A stretch of DNA of 11,966 bases from Patescibacteria group bacterium (GTDB lineage: Bacteria; Patescibacteriota; Gracilibacteria; BD1-5; UBA2023), in assembly GCA_030836665.1 (NCBI GenBank), contig JAUPLX010000002.1, forward strand, positions 1 through 11,966. Reading direction: 5' to 3'. Within the stretch, counting starts at the first letter, position 1. The number at the start of each line of letters is the position of its first letter. Position numbers and translations under genes: made by a program. A model generated the notes under the pieces. The model made no database searches and had not been told where the DNA came from. It saw only the letters and a program-made list of their open reading frames with translations. Below, piece by piece: positions 1 through 8,605 of the stretch.

Positions 1-1
1 A

Positions 2-274
2 GAACACTCCGCCCTCGCGCTTCTTATTTTCAGCGTTATTTTCCGCTGGATCGTTTTTTTGGACGTCATCCTTTCTTGGAGCGTCCTTTTCGGATTCCGC
101 GTGAAGATACCTTTCGTTCGGGCGTTACTCGATCCTTGCTACGATTCCGTCCGTCGCCATTTGCCGGTTTCCTTCTCCGGATTGGATTTCGCTCCGATCA
201 TCCTGATTCTCGCTACGCTCGTAGCCGAAGCGGCGATTATTACGTTCGTTCCGTCGGTAACCGTCCTGTTGTAA
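2..274 (+). CDS. YggT/YlmG-family membrane protein, C-terminal part
   Basis: The frame is open from the window edge to TAA at 272-274, so the start lies upstream. The visible 90 residues hold a hydrophobic stretch, then a loop ending in K-I-P-F-V-R-A-L-L-D-P-C-Y-D, then S-G-L-D-F-A-P-I-I-L-I-L and a final membrane segment. This layout of helix, amphipathic region with a proline-rich turn, a conserved D-x-(S/A)-P and a second helix is typical of the YggT repeat. YggT/YlmG proteins are small integral membrane proteins found near division genes in many bacteria and implicated in division or envelope organisation; the biochemical role is not settled. ftsW starts one base after this stop (TAA-T-ATG), so the two are probably co-transcribed and translationally coupled, which supports a division link. 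The family call rests on motif recognition only. No in-frame TGA occurs here. Confidence 0.7.
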   Translation, partial: EHSALALLIFSVIFRWIVFLDVILSWSVLFGFRVKIPFVRALLDPCYDSVRRHLPVSFSGLDFAPIILILATLVAEAAIITFVPSVTVLL

Positions 275-275
275 T

Positions 276-1499
276 ATGAAATCGAAAAGCATAGATTACG
301 GCATCTTCTTCGTCGTTTTCGCGATGGTGGTCTTCGGAATGATCATGATCAGTTCCGTGAGCGTATATCCTTCTTTCAAGGTTACCTCGCTCATGGCCGC
401 AGCGGGAAAACTCGCGGAGCCGAACAATCATTTCTACCTGGTGAGAAATATTTCCCACGTATTCATCGGACTTCTGCTTTTCGGATTCGTCGTGAAGACC
501 CCGTACGCGGTGTTTGAAAAATACGCGAAGCACATCTTCTTCGGAAGCCTCATATCCCTCGTCGTCGTCCTTTTCGTCGGGGTCGTATACAATGGGGCGA
601 AGGGGTGGATCAACATACCGTTCCTTCCTTTTTCCCTCCAACCGGTCGAATTCGTCAAACTGGGGGCGATACTGTATTTCGCGTATTTTCTGAAGCGGAG
701 AAGGTCGGAGATTTCCACGCTCGAAGGGGGATATCTGCCGTATATGGCGCTATTGTGATCCATTATGTTCCTCTTGGCCCTCCAGCCGGACTTCGGATCC
801 ATTCTGCTTATCGCTCCGATTGCCATCATCATGTTCTTCGTGGGATGAGGCAATGCCAAACACATCCTCGTCACGTTCCTTATCGGTTCGCTCTTCGCGA
901 GTTCCGTCTACGGGCTCGGGAAGGTTTCCGACGGTCAACGGAACACGCTGACGTACATTACGGAACGCATCGACAACTTCCTTTCGGACAACCAGTCGGC
1001 CATATCGAACCGGACGATCAATTTTCAAACCGAACAAGGGCTCATCGCCATAGGGAGCGGAGGATTCTTCGGCTTGGGATTCGGAAAGTCCGTCCAGAAA
1101 TTCGGATATCTTCCGGAGGTCCAGGGGGACTTCATCTTCTCCGTGATTACCGAAGAGCTCGGTTTCGTCGGAGCCATACTGCTCGTAGGTTGCTATTGCT
1201 ACATCGCCTACCGGTGATTCCGCATCGCCCGCAGGGTGGACGACCCTTTCGCCAAATACGTCGCCGTAGGCATCGTTTCTTGGATACTTGTCCAGGCGTT
1301 CGTCAATATCGGCGTAAACCTCAACGTCGTTCCTCTTACGGGCGTCACGTTGCCGTTCGTCAGCTACGGGGGTTCCTCGCTCATATCCCTGATGATCGCG
1401 ATCGGCATACTGCTCAACGTATCGCGGCATTCCCGGTACGAATCCCCGTCCGTCAGCCGGAAAGGGAGATCGTTCGGAAATTTCCGCATCGGATGGTAA
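276..1499 (+). CDS. ftsW: Septal peptidoglycan glycosyltransferase FtsW, with three in-frame TGA (Gly) codons
   Basis: SEDS-family polytopic membrane enzyme that polymerises lipid II into glycan strands at the septum together with a class B penicillin-binding protein. Read with TGA as glycine it is 407 residues, normal for FtsW. TGA codons at 756-758, 846-848 and 1215-1217 become Gly161, Gly191 and Gly314. Family landmarks run in one frame across all three: G-A-K-G-W-I (107-112), Q-P-V-E-F-V-K-L (122-129), L-Q-P-D-F-G-S (169-175), D-F-I-F-S-V-I-T-E-E-L-G-F (285-297), Y-R-G-F-R-I-A around Gly314, and the C-terminal L-P-F-V-S-Y-G-G-S-S. About ten membrane helices are apparent. FtsW is preferred over RodA on overall feel and the nearby yggT, but RodA is not excluded. 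The start ATG at 276 is one base after the yggT stop and has no Shine-Dalgarno; the stop is TAA. Under the standard code this gene would fall into four pieces. Confidence 0.95.
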
Positions 1500-1532
1500 G
1501 TGGGCGTTTTTCCGAACGACCCCGTCACTACG

Positions 1533-1562
1533 TGAAAGCGCTCCCGGAAAGGAGCGCTTTCA
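1533..1562. terminator. Perfect 12-bp hairpin between convergent ftsW and ferredoxin genes
   Basis: The arm TGAAAGCGCTCC (1533-1544) pairs perfectly with GGAGCGCTTTCA (1551-1562) around the loop CGGAAA. It sits between the ftsW stop (1499) and the end of the oppositely oriented ferredoxin gene (1577), where a bidirectional terminator is expected. The following T-tract is weak on both strands (TATT on plus, nothing convincing on minus), so it may terminate imperfectly or simply stabilise 3' ends. Confidence 0.7.
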
Positions 1563-1576
1563 TATTCGCATTCTCG

Positions 1577-1849
1577 CTACGCGACGTCCTCGTGTTCGGT
1601 TACGCCGTTCAGGTATGCGCCCTTCTCATCGGTCTCCTGCCAGCTGATCGCGGAGACGGGACATGCCGAAATGGCGTCGTCGACGTCGGATTTCGGATAG
1701 CTCGCCAGGGAGTTGACGCAAGAGAGGCCGGCATCGTCGAGTTCGAATACGTCTCCGGCAATGGCGGAACAAGCGCCGCATCAGATGCAGGCGGAATTTA
1801 CGTGCGGTTTTTTCAGGGCGTTTTTCAGTTTTTCAAGACTTTCGTTCAT
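1577..1849 (-). CDS. Small [4Fe-4S] ferredoxin with TGA-encoded Gly in the cluster motif
   Basis: Soluble cytoplasmic electron carrier of 90 residues with one expected [4Fe-4S] cluster. The first three ligands lie in A-C-I-G-C-G-A-C (Cys21, Cys24, Cys27) and the fourth in A-C-P-V-S-A-I (Cys63 followed by Pro64). Between them comes G-D-V-F-E-L-D-D, as in single-cluster bacterial and archaeal ferredoxins. Cys44 is an extra cysteine outside the motif. Gly23, the middle residue of C-I-G-C-G, is encoded by TGA (plus-strand TCA at 1781-1783). C-x-G-C-G is the classic form of this motif, so this is the clearest glycine assignment in the window. The ATG at 1847-1849 has a good Shine-Dalgarno AAAGGA six bases upstream. 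The stop is TAG. It is monocistronic, convergent with ftsW and divergent from the polysaccharide operon; its redox partner cannot be told from context. Confidence 0.93.
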
Positions 1850-1855
1850 ACGGTA

Positions 1856-1861
1856 TCCTTT
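1856..1861 (-). promoter_or_regulatory. Shine-Dalgarno site of the ferredoxin gene
   Basis: AAAGGA on the minus strand lies six bases before the ATG at 1849. It is notable as the only convincing ribosome binding site I find in the window, and it fixes the ferredoxin start. Confidence 0.7.
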
Positions 1862-1920
1862 CGGACGTGTTCGAATAAAAAATCGCGGTTTCCAAACGAA
1901 TCGAACCGATTGGAATCGCG

Positions 1921-1948
1921 TTGCGGATTCTAACGTTTTTAGTACTAT
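1921..1948 (+). promoter_or_regulatory. Predicted sigma70-type promoter of the Wzy/GT4/TagA operon
   Basis: TTGCGG (1921-1926), a 16-base spacer and TACTAT (1943-1948) lie 27 bases before the ATG at 1976, giving a predicted leader of about 20 bases. This is in the 126-base gap between the divergent ferredoxin gene and the operon. I could not pick a convincing minus-strand promoter for the ferredoxin in the same gap; only A/T-rich boxes near 1870-1880 stand out. Prediction is by consensus only. Confidence 0.5.
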
Positions 1949-1975
1949 GCGCAAGCTTTTCGAATCCCCGTCCAC

Positions 1976-3298
1976 ATGCGAAAAATTCTCGACCTTCTCG
2001 TAAAAACCTTTCTCGCGTTTTTGCCGTTCAGCGTTTTCCTTTCGGTATTTTTCTCGCATAAGCTCGGCGTTCCGGGCGTGAACTATTTGAAAGAAATCCT
2101 CCTCCTCGCTATCGGTTGCGCTACGGCCTACGCGTATTTCGCCGACCGGAAGTGGCCGAAATTCGACGTGACCGACGACTTGGTCGGAGCGTACGTCGTT
2201 TGGATGCTCGCGTCCACGTTCGTAAACGGCGGAAGTATCGGACATTACGCGTACGGAGGGCGTTACGATTTCGAATTCCTCTTCGCGTTTCTCATCTTCA
2301 AACACGCGCACGCGTACCTCCCGGCGAAAATATCCGAATACGTCCGGATTTTCCTCATATCGGCCACTGCGGCAATCGTCATCGGTACGTTCGTCCGATT
2401 CGTTTTCCATGAAGAAATCCTCCTCCATTTCGGATTTTCGCCCAACCTTTCCAATTGGAAATTCGGAGGATCGGTGCCGATCTACCATGGCATCGACGGA
2501 GCCAACGTCCGCCGCTTCCAGGGAATATTTGACGGACCGAATCCGGCGGCCTTCTTCCTTCTCGCGTATTTGGGCATCCTCTTTCATTTTTTCCGCCGGA
2601 GAAAGGACGAAATGTTCGTCGTATCCCTTTGGGCCCTCGTCGTTTTCCTCCTCGTGCTCTATACGTATTCGCGTTCCGCTCTCGTGGGCATAGCGCTGGG
2701 TGTGGGCGCCATGCTCGCGGTATCCGCGAAGGCGATTTGGAACAAACATCGGAAAGCCGTCTTCGTCGCGATTCCCGTCGTCGCGCTCTTTTGCCTCGCG
2801 TTCTACGTAAAATTCGAAGGAAGCATGGATCGCATCGTACTTCGGGAAGGGTCGTCGAAGGGGCATTTCCACCGCATGGCTACGGGATTCGAACGTTTCC
2901 GCGAACATCCGGTATTCGGCGAAGGGCTCGCGGCATCCGGTCCGGCGTACCGCTTCGTCGTTCCGCAAAATCCCGATGAAAACCTCTACGAAGGGGAAAC
3001 GAAGGAAAAAGAAGACTATTACATTCCGGAGAGCTGGTACGTCCAGCAGCTCGTCGAAGGGGGGATTCCGGCTCTCGGGTCTTTCCTCGCCATTCTCGCC
3101 GTCATCGCTCTGGCGCTCCTTCGGGTATCGCCTCCGTTTTTCGCCGCGTTCGTAGCGTGTTCGACCATGAACCTTTTTCTCCACAGTTTCGAATCCGCTT
3201 ACGCGTCGCTCTCGCTCTTCGCTCTTGCCGGACTGTTTTTCGCCATCTCCCGCAAATCCGAACCTTCGGTAGCGGGCTCCCGACATCCCCATGCGTAG
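1976..3298 (+). CDS. O-antigen ligase / Wzy-like polysaccharide polymerase
   Basis: Polytopic membrane protein of 440 residues in the Wzy_C/O-antigen ligase superfamily, which polymerises lipid-linked repeat units or transfers glycan to an acceptor on the outer face of the membrane. The family core is visible: F-Q-G-I-F-D-G-P-N-P-A-A (181-192), the helix start L-Y-T-Y-S-R-S-A-L-V-G (228-238), then a long extracytoplasmic loop with R-x-F-R-E-H-P-V-F-G-E-G (307-317) and E-S-W-Y-V-Q-Q-L-V-E-G-G-I-P (352-365), followed by three more helices. These match the ligase/polymerase pattern of a TYSR-type helix followed by a loop with hPxxGxG and an exxyxxxxxexG element. Polymerase versus ligase cannot be decided by sequence. 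The ATG at 1976 has no Shine-Dalgarno. The TAG stop at 3296-3298 overlaps the next gene's start by eight bases, implying translational coupling. No TGA occurs in the frame. Confidence 0.85.
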   Translation: MRKILDLLVKTFLAFLPFSVFLSVFFSHKLGVPGVNYLKEILLLAIGCATAYAYFADRKWPKFDVTDDLVGAYVVWMLASTFVNGGSIGHYAYGGRYDFEFLFAFLIFKHAHAYLPAKISEYVRIFLISATAAIVIGTFVRFVFHEEILLHFGFSPNLSNWKFGGSVPIYHGIDGANVRRFQGIFDGPNPAAFFLLAYLGILFHFFRRRKDEMFVVSLWALVVFLLVLYTYSRSALVGIALGVGAMLAVSAKAIWNKHRKAVFVAIPVVALFCLAFYVKFEGSMDRIVLREGSSKGHFHRMATGFERFREHPVFGEGLAASGPAYRFVVPQNPDENLYEGETKEKEDYYIPESWYVQQLVEGGIPALGSFLAILAVIALALLRVSPPFFAAFVACSTMNLFLHSFESAYASLSLFALAGLFFAISRKSEPSVAGSRHPHA

Positions 3299-4463
3299 TT
3301 TCGTCTTTTTCGGCCGCCTCGTTTCCGAAAAGGGGTTCCATCTCCTTTTTCCCTTTTTCGATGCGGTAATCGAGAAAAAACGCGCGAAGATGGCCGTCTT
3401 CGGCGATGGGGAATTGAAAACCGAATTCCTTTCCCATTTTTCGGGAAGGGCGGGTTTTTTCGATTTCCGGTCGCTGGCCGATAGCCAGTGCGCGCTCCGT
3501 TTTCGAAATCTCCCCCAAGGATCCGTAGCGTACTTCGGCCGGAGGAATTTTTCCGCTATCGGTGAGACCTTGCCGACTTGCGACGTATCGCTCATGCCCT
3601 CGACGTTCTTGGAAACCTTCGGGCTTTCCGCGCTCGAATCGCTTTCGTACGGGGTTCCGGTGGCGGGATTTTCGAAAGGGGGCATCGTACCGTTCCTGCT
3701 CGATGAAAGACTCCGCCTTCCCGAGTCCGGGGGATTCGTCGAAGCGCTCGAATCCCTCGCGGATTTGCCGGATTCCGCAATCGCCGACTGGAAAGGGGAT
3801 TGTGCCCGAATCGCCACCGAGTATTCCCGCGACGCGTTTCGGAATCGCTTGCGCTCCCTTCTTCCTGAAGGCGCCGCAAAGATCCTCTTGGTTACTGATT
3901 TCACGGGAAATATCGGAGGTATCGAAACTTACGTAGCCAATCTTGCCGCCACGCTCGCCGGTTTCGGATACGAGGTCCGTACCGTGGGGAAAGAGGGCGG
4001 ATTCGTGACGAAATTCGACAAAGCGTTCTCCACGCTCGCCGCCTTCGCCAATTTTCGTGCCGGAAACGAGCTCCGTACCGTCTTGAAGGAATTCTCTCCG
4101 GACGTCGTATGGTGCCACTCGGTACTCAGGCGTTACGGGGCCCGGGGAATCGACCCGGTATTCGAAGTTCCGGCGTTCCGCATCATGACGTACCACGATC
4201 TCGGATACTTCGCTCCTTTCGCGGCCGCATGCCGGAGCGATGCGGACGTTCCTCATCCGGGATTTTTCCCGTTAGTCCGCTGTGCACGCGGAATCGTCCG
4301 CAAAGCGTTCGCCATCCTGAAATATCTGAAACTCCGCGATATTTTCGCCCGCCTTTCCCGATTCGACCTCCATCTCGTTCCGTCGGACTTCATGATCCCG
4401 TTCGTTCGCGAACGGTTTCCCGAAGGTTCGCCCGTCGTAACCTTGCCCCATTACGTCCCATAA
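3291..4463 (+). CDS. GT4-like glycosyltransferase with its two GT-B domains in reversed order
   Basis: Predicted GT-B glycosyltransferase acting on cytoplasmic lipid-linked glycan intermediates; donor and acceptor are unknown. Its 390 residues contain both halves of a GT4 enzyme, but swapped. Residues 1-190 look like the usual C-terminal donor-binding domain: F-G-R-L-V-S-E-K-G (7-15), V-F-G-D-G-E-L (36-42) and the E-x7-E element E-T-F-G-L-S-A-L-E (108-116) followed by G-V-P-V-A-G. Residues 196-390 look like the usual N-terminal acceptor domain: K-I-L-L-V-T-D-F (197-204), G-G-I-E-T-Y-V-A-N-L-A (209-219), P-D-V-V-W-C-H-S (270-277), M-T-Y-H-D-L-G-Y-F (299-307) and a final L-V-P-S-D-F ending at a V-T-L-P-H-Y segment, where the linker to the second domain would normally begin. 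The frame is open throughout without TGA. It starts inside the end of the wzy-like gene and its TAA is one base before the next ATG. No Shine-Dalgarno. Confidence 0.85.
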   Translation: MRSFVFFGRLVSEKGFHLLFPFFDAVIEKKRAKMAVFGDGELKTEFLSHFSGRAGFFDFRSLADSQCALRFRNLPQGSVAYFGRRNFSAIGETLPTCDVSLMPSTFLETFGLSALESLSYGVPVAGFSKGGIVPFLLDERLRLPESGGFVEALESLADLPDSAIADWKGDCARIATEYSRDAFRNRLRSLLPEGAAKILLVTDFTGNIGGIETYVANLAATLAGFGYEVRTVGKEGGFVTKFDKAFSTLAAFANFRAGNELRTVLKEFSPDVVWCHSVLRRYGARGIDPVFEVPAFRIMTYHDLGYFAPFAAACRSDADVPHPGFFPLVRCARGIVRKAFAILKYLKLRDIFARLSRFDLHLVPSDFMIPFVRERFPEGSPVVTLPHYVP

Positions 4464-4464
4464 T

Positions 4465-5280
4465 ATGCAGACCCAGAGCATTGCCGAGATTTTTGAAAAA
4501 TTGGAAAAACGTCCGCTCGACGCTTCGTGCGAAGCGCTCTTGGGCCTTTGTCGCAGCCGTTTTGCCGCCGGAATGCCCGTATTGGCGAATTTCCTCTATT
4601 TCGCGAACGCCGAAATGCGGCACCTGTTCGATTCCGGAGAACGGACCGTCGACGACGAGAAATACGCGACGACCCTCATGGAAGGCGACGTGATTTTCCC
4701 GGACGGCATAGCTCTCGCCCTCTCGTATTTCCGATACGCGAATCCCGAATGGAACCCGCTCCGAATCCTTTTTTCTTACCGGTCGATGGGGGATGGAGCG
4801 TTACCGAACCTCAACGGTACCGACCTCCTCCCCGAACTCCTCGTACGCTTCCGCAAGGCATTCTGACCGGAAGCTTCCGTTTATCTCTACGGCGCGCGCC
4901 AAGAGGTCGTAGTAAAGGCGGCGGAAGCGATTGCCCAGTTCTCCGGCATGCGGGTAGGATACCAGAACGGCTACGGCGAATTCGACTTCGGAAAATTCGC
5001 CCGGTTTTCGCCCGGTCCGAAAATACTGCTCGTCGGTCTCGGGACGCCCAAGCAGGAATTCTGGACGAACGATTACGCCGACCGTTTCGGACCGACGCTC
5101 GCGGTGAGCGTGGGGGGGTTTTTCGATTTCGTCGGAGGAGGCGAGAAGAGGGCTCCGGCAATGGTCCGGAAACTGCGTCTCGAGTGGCTTTGGCGCGTAG
5201 CGCTCAATCCTTCGAAAAACGGAAAGAAGGCCCTTGCGAGCCTTCGGTTCTTTCCGAGATTCTTCCGGGGATTCCGGTAA
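4465..5280 (+). CDS. WecG/TagA/CpsF-family (GT26) glycosyltransferase with one in-frame TGA (Gly)
   Basis: Membrane-associated cytoplasmic glycosyltransferase. The family adds sugars such as N-acetylmannosamine or its uronic acid to undecaprenyl-linked GlcNAc in teichoic acid, enterobacterial common antigen or capsule synthesis; the sugar here is unknown. The protein is 271 residues, usual for the family. Motifs in order: V-I-F-P-D-G-I-A-L-A (76-85), L-N-G-T-D-L-L-P-E-L (116-125), V-Y-L-Y-G-A (139-144), Y-Q-N-G-Y (166-170), I-L-L-V-G-L-G-T-P-K-Q-E (187-198), S-V-G-G-F-F-D-F-V-G-G (215-225), R-A-P (229-231) and L-E-W-L-W-R (239-244). TGA at 4864-4866 gives Gly134, in the loop just before the V-Y-L-Y-G strand; the same frame and family carry on beyond it. 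The ATG follows the previous stop as TAA-T-ATG, so coupling is likely. It ends in TAA, one base from the stop of the convergent GT-C gene. It closes the plus-strand polysaccharide operon. Confidence 0.92.
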
Positions 5281-5281
5281 G

Positions 5282-8200
5282 CTATTTCACTTCGAAGAGC
5301 GCCACCCATCCGTGGTTGGCTACGCCCTTGATGATCTTGAGCATTTCGGCCTCGTTTTTCGGTTTGTTCGTCTGAAGGTATCGGGAAAGCGGAAGGAGGA
5401 ACGCGTTCTCCGTTTGGCTGACGTGTCCCGAATTGATGAGGTCGGCGAAATACTTGTGGCAAGCCGCCTGTTTTTGCAAACGCGAAGTCACGCCTCCCGA
5501 CGCGGGGTACGATTCGTAATTGACGCCCGCCAACGTCAGGTATTCGAGTTCTTTCTGGTCTTTCGACGTTTCGACCGCCGCTTTAAGACAAAGGCTGTCC
5601 GTCTTGATGAGGCGGAGTTGGTCGGAGCGGAACGTGCGTAGCAGGTTCTCGAAACGCGCCGTCAGGTCGTGGCGCGGATCCCGGTCGATCGTCGCCGCGT
5701 TCAGGTCGATGAGGAAATACTTTACGCCGAGTTTTTTCAAGCGTTCGACGGTCACGTCGGAATTCTCGTCGTACACGTATTCTCCAAACGACTGTACGAG
5801 GCTGTCTTCCAGATAGCGTTTCCGGTTTTCCGAAATGAAGTAGGTGAGGAACGTTCCGATACGGTAGATCGTCGCCTGATTGCGGTTTTCTTTCGAAGGA
5901 TAGAGGACTTCGTCGTAGAGCTTCTTGCGAGCCGCCGCAGCCGTCGAATTCATCGTCCGGATTTTTTCCGGAGGGACTCCGGAAACCGACTCGGGATCGG
6001 TCGATACCATTTGGTCGAGTATCTGCTGGAGTTTTTCCACGCTGGGCGTATTCCCGACGTTTTCGTTGATGATATTCTTACTCGGAACGTCCGTAACGGA
6101 ATCGATGATTTTTTTCGCGGTTTCTTCCGGATTTTTCAGATTCAAGGACGCCAATATCGGGAGATAATCCGGATGGCTCGCGAATATCGCTTCTTCTTGG
6201 GTGAGTTTTCCCGCTTTGAATTCGACGAAACCGCCATTCTTCAAATTGTTCCAACCGTGCGGTACGGCCGATTGGAGAAGATAGGTACCTACGATGCCGA
6301 AAACGAGAAGTGCGGTGACGAATCCCGTATTTCCTTCCGACCCCCGTTCTTCCGATACCGCCTTTTCGAGCGCGAATCCCATCGCGAGGAACATCGAAAC
6401 GTAGACCGCGATTCCGTACCAGACGATTCCGTAGGCCGCGATGATGAATACGAATCCGTAAAATCCGAGAAAAGCGAGATTTCCGAGGAACAGCATGTTG
6501 CGCGGATCTTTCCTATCCAGCGCGAAATGGAATCAGGCGAGAGGCAGGAGCGTAATCGCGGCGATGACGAAGTATCCTCCCGGAAGGGATACGTTCGAGA
6601 AGAATTCCGTCAGTATGACCGACGTTCTCGGATTCCAAAAATAGAAGTATTCGAAGAGGAATACCGCTACCGGAGCGAGGGCGAATGCCGGATGTCGGAA
6701 CGCGAGGAAAACGAATACCGCCGGCAACAGCGCGAGGAATATGAAGGTTATTTCGGTATATTCGCCCGGCTGATTGCGCTGGTAGGTCAGATTGAACGGC
6801 AATTTCAGGTGGTTGTTGATGCCGTTTTCGTATCCGAAATACCGCCCCAAGTCTTCGTTCGTCGTCTTTCCGCTCGCGCTCATGGCGGCGTTTTCCTTCG
6901 CCTTTGAGATGGCGGCGTTTTCCTCGGGAGTTCGAAGGGACGAAACGTCCGCCGGACTGGGGAATAAAACGCCCGAAATAAGCACGCTTACGCTCAAAGG
7001 AACCTTCTGTTCGATCCCTTCCCGGATATTCTTGGCAAACCAGGGGGTCAGCGCGATGGATGCCGCGACGAAGAACGCCAGAAGGGGGGCGGCGACGAAT
7101 CTTACCGAATCCTTGCGGTGTTGGTGTATGGCATAGGCGAAACACATCACCGCGACGGCGAACGCTATGAGGGATACGGTCGAGAGGAGTTCCACGTCGT
7201 CTTTCGGATAGGCGACGTTGAGCATCGCCCAAAGGCCGAGTTTCGTGAAGAGTCCCACGAACAGGGCGAAGAATCCGTAGAAACCGGCCAATCCCAATCC
7301 CGCGTAACAGATGACCGCTCATCCGCCGAGAAAGAGCATGAGCGTAGTCGCCTTAATGGAGAAAGCCACGCCCGCGAGAAAGCCGGCCAAAGCGAAGGTC
7401 TTCCAAAGGTCTTTCGCATGTTCTCCCCGTCGGAACGCGGCCTCGTATAAAAAGAAGAGCGCGGCGGTCGTAATGCAGAGAAGCCCCGGGTCGAGTTTCA
7501 TGTCCTTGGCCTGCTGGAATACGATCATCGGCATGGCGTACGTCGCTACGGCGAACAGGAGGGGGAGATTCAGGTAGCGTTTTCCCGCGCCTTCGAACGA
7601 AAAGAGTCGGGAAGCGGCAAGGGCGATGATGACGACGGAGAGGATTCCGCCGATCTGATTGATGAAAAACGCCTGCGGAGCCGACTTGAAAAGGAATCCG
7701 ATTCCGGTCAGCGTTTGCCAGGCGACCGTACCTAAACGGCCGATTTCACCCGTTTCCGCCATGATTTTCGGGTAGTTCATGTATACGCCCAAATCGTCCC
7801 AACCGATCGGCATGGGACGTACGACGTTAATGAAGTTCACGCCGATAAGGAACGTGAGTACGAGAAAGAGCCATTCGGTCGAAATGAGCGGGAGCGCCAC
7901 CGCTTTCGCGACCCCGTCGGACCCCTTATGATTATCGAATTTGAAAGCGGGTTTCGTCATACCGACGGCGAATTCGCCGATTTCCCGCCATCCCAATGCC
8001 GAGAGCGCTACGAGGGGGAATATCGTCGTAACGAGCGAATATCCGAACGTCGAAGTTACCACCGAAAGGATGAAAAGGTAGGACGCGAGTCCGAACGACA
8101 TACCTCCGATAATGCGGAATTCACGGGATTTCGCATCGAACTCGGGAATCGCTTTTCGAAGTGCCCACGTTCCGAAGGCGGAAGTGCCGGCTACGATGGC

Positions 8201-8605
8201 GGCGGGTAAGGCGAGAAATCCAAGAATCTTGAACAGGAGGACGAATCCCGCGCCGGAATATCCGGCTGGAAAGGGAAAGAACGCACAAAGGATGGCGAGA
8301 TGCCCGATGGCGAACCCGATGACGCTGAGAGGGGAATACGAAACCTCTTTCCTTCCGGAAAGGATGGTCCACGTCTTCCATGTTCCGTAGAGGACGAGCA
8401 TCGTGAGGAAATAGGCGGAAAAGCCGGCTACGGCCTTTTCGTCGTGCGAGGTTCCGGCATAGTAGGTCGCGATGACCATCGACGACGCCAAGAAAAGGAA
8501 AACGGGTTTCCAAAACGGAAAACTGCCGGAGGATTCCTGACCGAGCACGTCCGTTCCGACGTTTTTCGCCACGGGGAGCTGCTTCTTAGGGAGTTGCTTC
8601 GCCAC
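5282..8605 (-). CDS. Large GT-C-like membrane glycosyltransferase (1107 aa) with two in-frame TGA (Gly)
   Basis: Predicted polyprenyl-phosphate-sugar-dependent glycosyltransferase of the GT-C type, working on the outer face of the membrane. TGA at 7319-7321 (Gly429, within L-G-G-G-A-V-I) and 6533-6535 (Gly691, within L-P-L-A-G-F-H-F) link three stretches in one frame. Residues 30-265 form an N-terminal multi-helix region. Then comes G-W-D-D-L-G-V-Y-M-N-Y-P (268-279), resembling the acidic first-loop motif of GT-C enzymes; D-M-K-L-D-P (368-373) and F-S-I-K-A-T-T-L (415-422) fit the later GT-C loop and helix pattern. More helices follow to about 777. Residues 778-1107 look soluble, with K-Y-F-L-I-D-L-N (962-969). 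The exact family is uncertain. The start is taken as GTG at 8603-8605, overlapping the flippase gene by 20 bases; GTG at 8572 is an alternative. There is no Shine-Dalgarno at the chosen start, and the stop is TAG. Third gene of the minus-strand operon. Confidence 0.8.

Noticed and set aside
756..1217. ftsW as a pseudogene with three nonsense mutations
   Set aside because: No frameshift accompanies the TGAs, all motifs remain intact on both sides, and the same pattern recurs in five other genes at glycine-compatible positions. Decay would also produce TAA, TAG and indels.
605..1933. A 442-codon plus-strand frame overlapping ftsW and the ferredoxin
   Set aside because: Arg/His/Pro-rich shadow of ftsW in another frame, running antisense through the ferredoxin; no motif and no plausible start context.
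1781..3904. A 707-codon open frame on the minus strand, antisense to the Wzy-like and GT4 genes
   Set aside because: It is rich in Arg, Glu and Ser, has no family features, and lies opposite a well-supported membrane protein and glycosyltransferase. Only its last 23 codons (the ferredoxin start) are real; the rest is a codon-bias shadow.
5200..5277. Possible terminator hairpin inside the end of the GT26 gene
   Set aside because: GC-rich inverted fragments exist but none is extended or followed by a T-run on either strand.
5669..6907. A 412-codon plus-strand frame antisense to the GT-C gene
   Set aside because: Extremely Arg/Glu/Phe-rich with no domain features; the opposite strand holds the continuous membrane protein.
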